Assembly (NCBI GenBank): GCA_900547285.1
Contig: URGF01000110.1
Coordinates: 1-6,449, forward strand
Direction of reading: 5' to 3'
Length of the DNA stretch: 6,449 nucleotides
DNA from: an uncultured Collinsella sp.
GTDB taxonomy: Bacteria; Actinomycetota; Coriobacteriia; Coriobacteriales; Coriobacteriaceae
Shown here: one piece after another, positions 6,260 to 6,449 of the stretch
How the letters are laid out: every line of letters starts with the position of its first letter
Numbering within the stretch: position 1 is the stretch's first letter
Program-made: the position numbers and the translations under genes
Notes under the pieces: model-generated
What the model was told of the DNA's origin: nothing
What the model saw: only the letters and a program-made list of their open reading frames with translations
The model's database searches: none

Positions 6260-6449
6260 ATGGATTCCAAAAGACTTGCCGAGATAGCCGATGTGATGGA
6301 GGACCGCGGCCTCACGCGCGTACGCGTTGAGGAGCCCGATGGCACCGCGGTCGAACTCGAGCGCGCGAGTGTGGCGCAGCCGGTTGCCGTGCCCATGCCT
6401 ATGCCGAGCGCCATGGCCGCTCAAGTTGCAGCTCCCACAGTCGCGCCTG
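6260..6449 (+). CDS. accB: Biotin carboxyl carrier protein of acetyl-CoA carboxylase (5' part, cut by window edge)
   Basis: Sixty-three codons are visible, reading MDSKRLAEIADVMEDRGLTR and onward. The pattern of a short helix followed by a VRVEEPDGTAVELER strand segment, then an Ala/Pro/Met/Val-rich linker (VAVPMPMPSAMAAQVAAPTV), is the typical N-terminus and flexible hinge of AccB. The lysine-bearing biotinyl domain with its MKM motif would lie beyond the right edge and is not seen. GAGGAG at 6247-6252, within the last codons of fabF, lies seven bases before the ATG. Only three bases separate it from fabF. With the carboxylase and carboxyltransferase subunits (not visible), it would make malonyl-CoA for FabD; the BirA homologue at the left end is its expected biotinylating enzyme. 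Confidence 0.85.
   Translation, partial: MDSKRLAEIADVMEDRGLTRVRVEEPDGTAVELERASVAQPVAVPMPMPSAMAAQVAAPTVAP

Noticed and set aside
4901..6424. 507-codon open frame on the minus strand opposite fabF and accB
   Set aside because: It is antisense to genes with unmistakable catalytic motifs. Its product is rich in Arg, His, Gly and Ala with no recognisable domain, as expected for the complement of GC-rich codons. No ribosome-binding site was identified.

Overview
The window holds most of a bacterial type II (dissociated) fatty-acid synthesis operon, with a biotin-protein ligase gene diverging from its upstream end. Base composition is GC-rich, roughly 60% by eye, and the ribosome-binding sites are strong AGGAGG-type. 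The gene order fabH-acpP-fabK-fabD-fabG-fabF-accB, with the flavin-dependent enoyl reductase FabK, points to a GC-rich anaerobic Gram-positive. My best guess is a gut member of the Coriobacteriia such as Collinsella. That is an inference from gene content, composition and general protein character; no database search was possible.

Layout. Positions 8-50 hold a strong rho-independent terminator that best serves a plus-strand gene lying left of the window. Positions 105-881 (minus) encode a single-function BirA-type biotin-protein ligase without a DNA-binding domain. Positions 882-1055 form the divergent control region. It contains two near-identical 19-base elements 48 bases apart, the first holding a perfect inverted repeat, placed around a possible fabH promoter. 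From 1056 to the right edge seven plus-strand genes follow in tight succession: fabH, acpP, fabK, fabD, fabG, fabF and the first 63 codons of accB. Gaps run from a 13-base overlap to 52 bases, and I see no terminator between them, so they look like one transcript that continues past the window.

How the genes work together. FabD moves malonyl groups from CoA to the acyl carrier protein AcpP. FabH condenses acetyl-CoA (or a branched starter) with malonyl-ACP to begin a chain. FabG reduces the 3-ketoacyl-ACP, FabK reduces the enoyl-ACP, and FabF carries out the elongating condensations. The dehydratase (FabZ) is absent from the visible part. AccB is the biotin carrier of acetyl-CoA carboxylase, which makes malonyl-CoA, and the divergent ligase is the enzyme expected to biotinylate it. 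Every core enzyme here keeps its recognised catalytic residues.

I find no mobile element, CRISPR array, RNA gene or obviously new system. The most interesting signal is the paired operator-like repeat upstream of fabH. Secondary points are unusual residues beside the FabF and FabD active sites.
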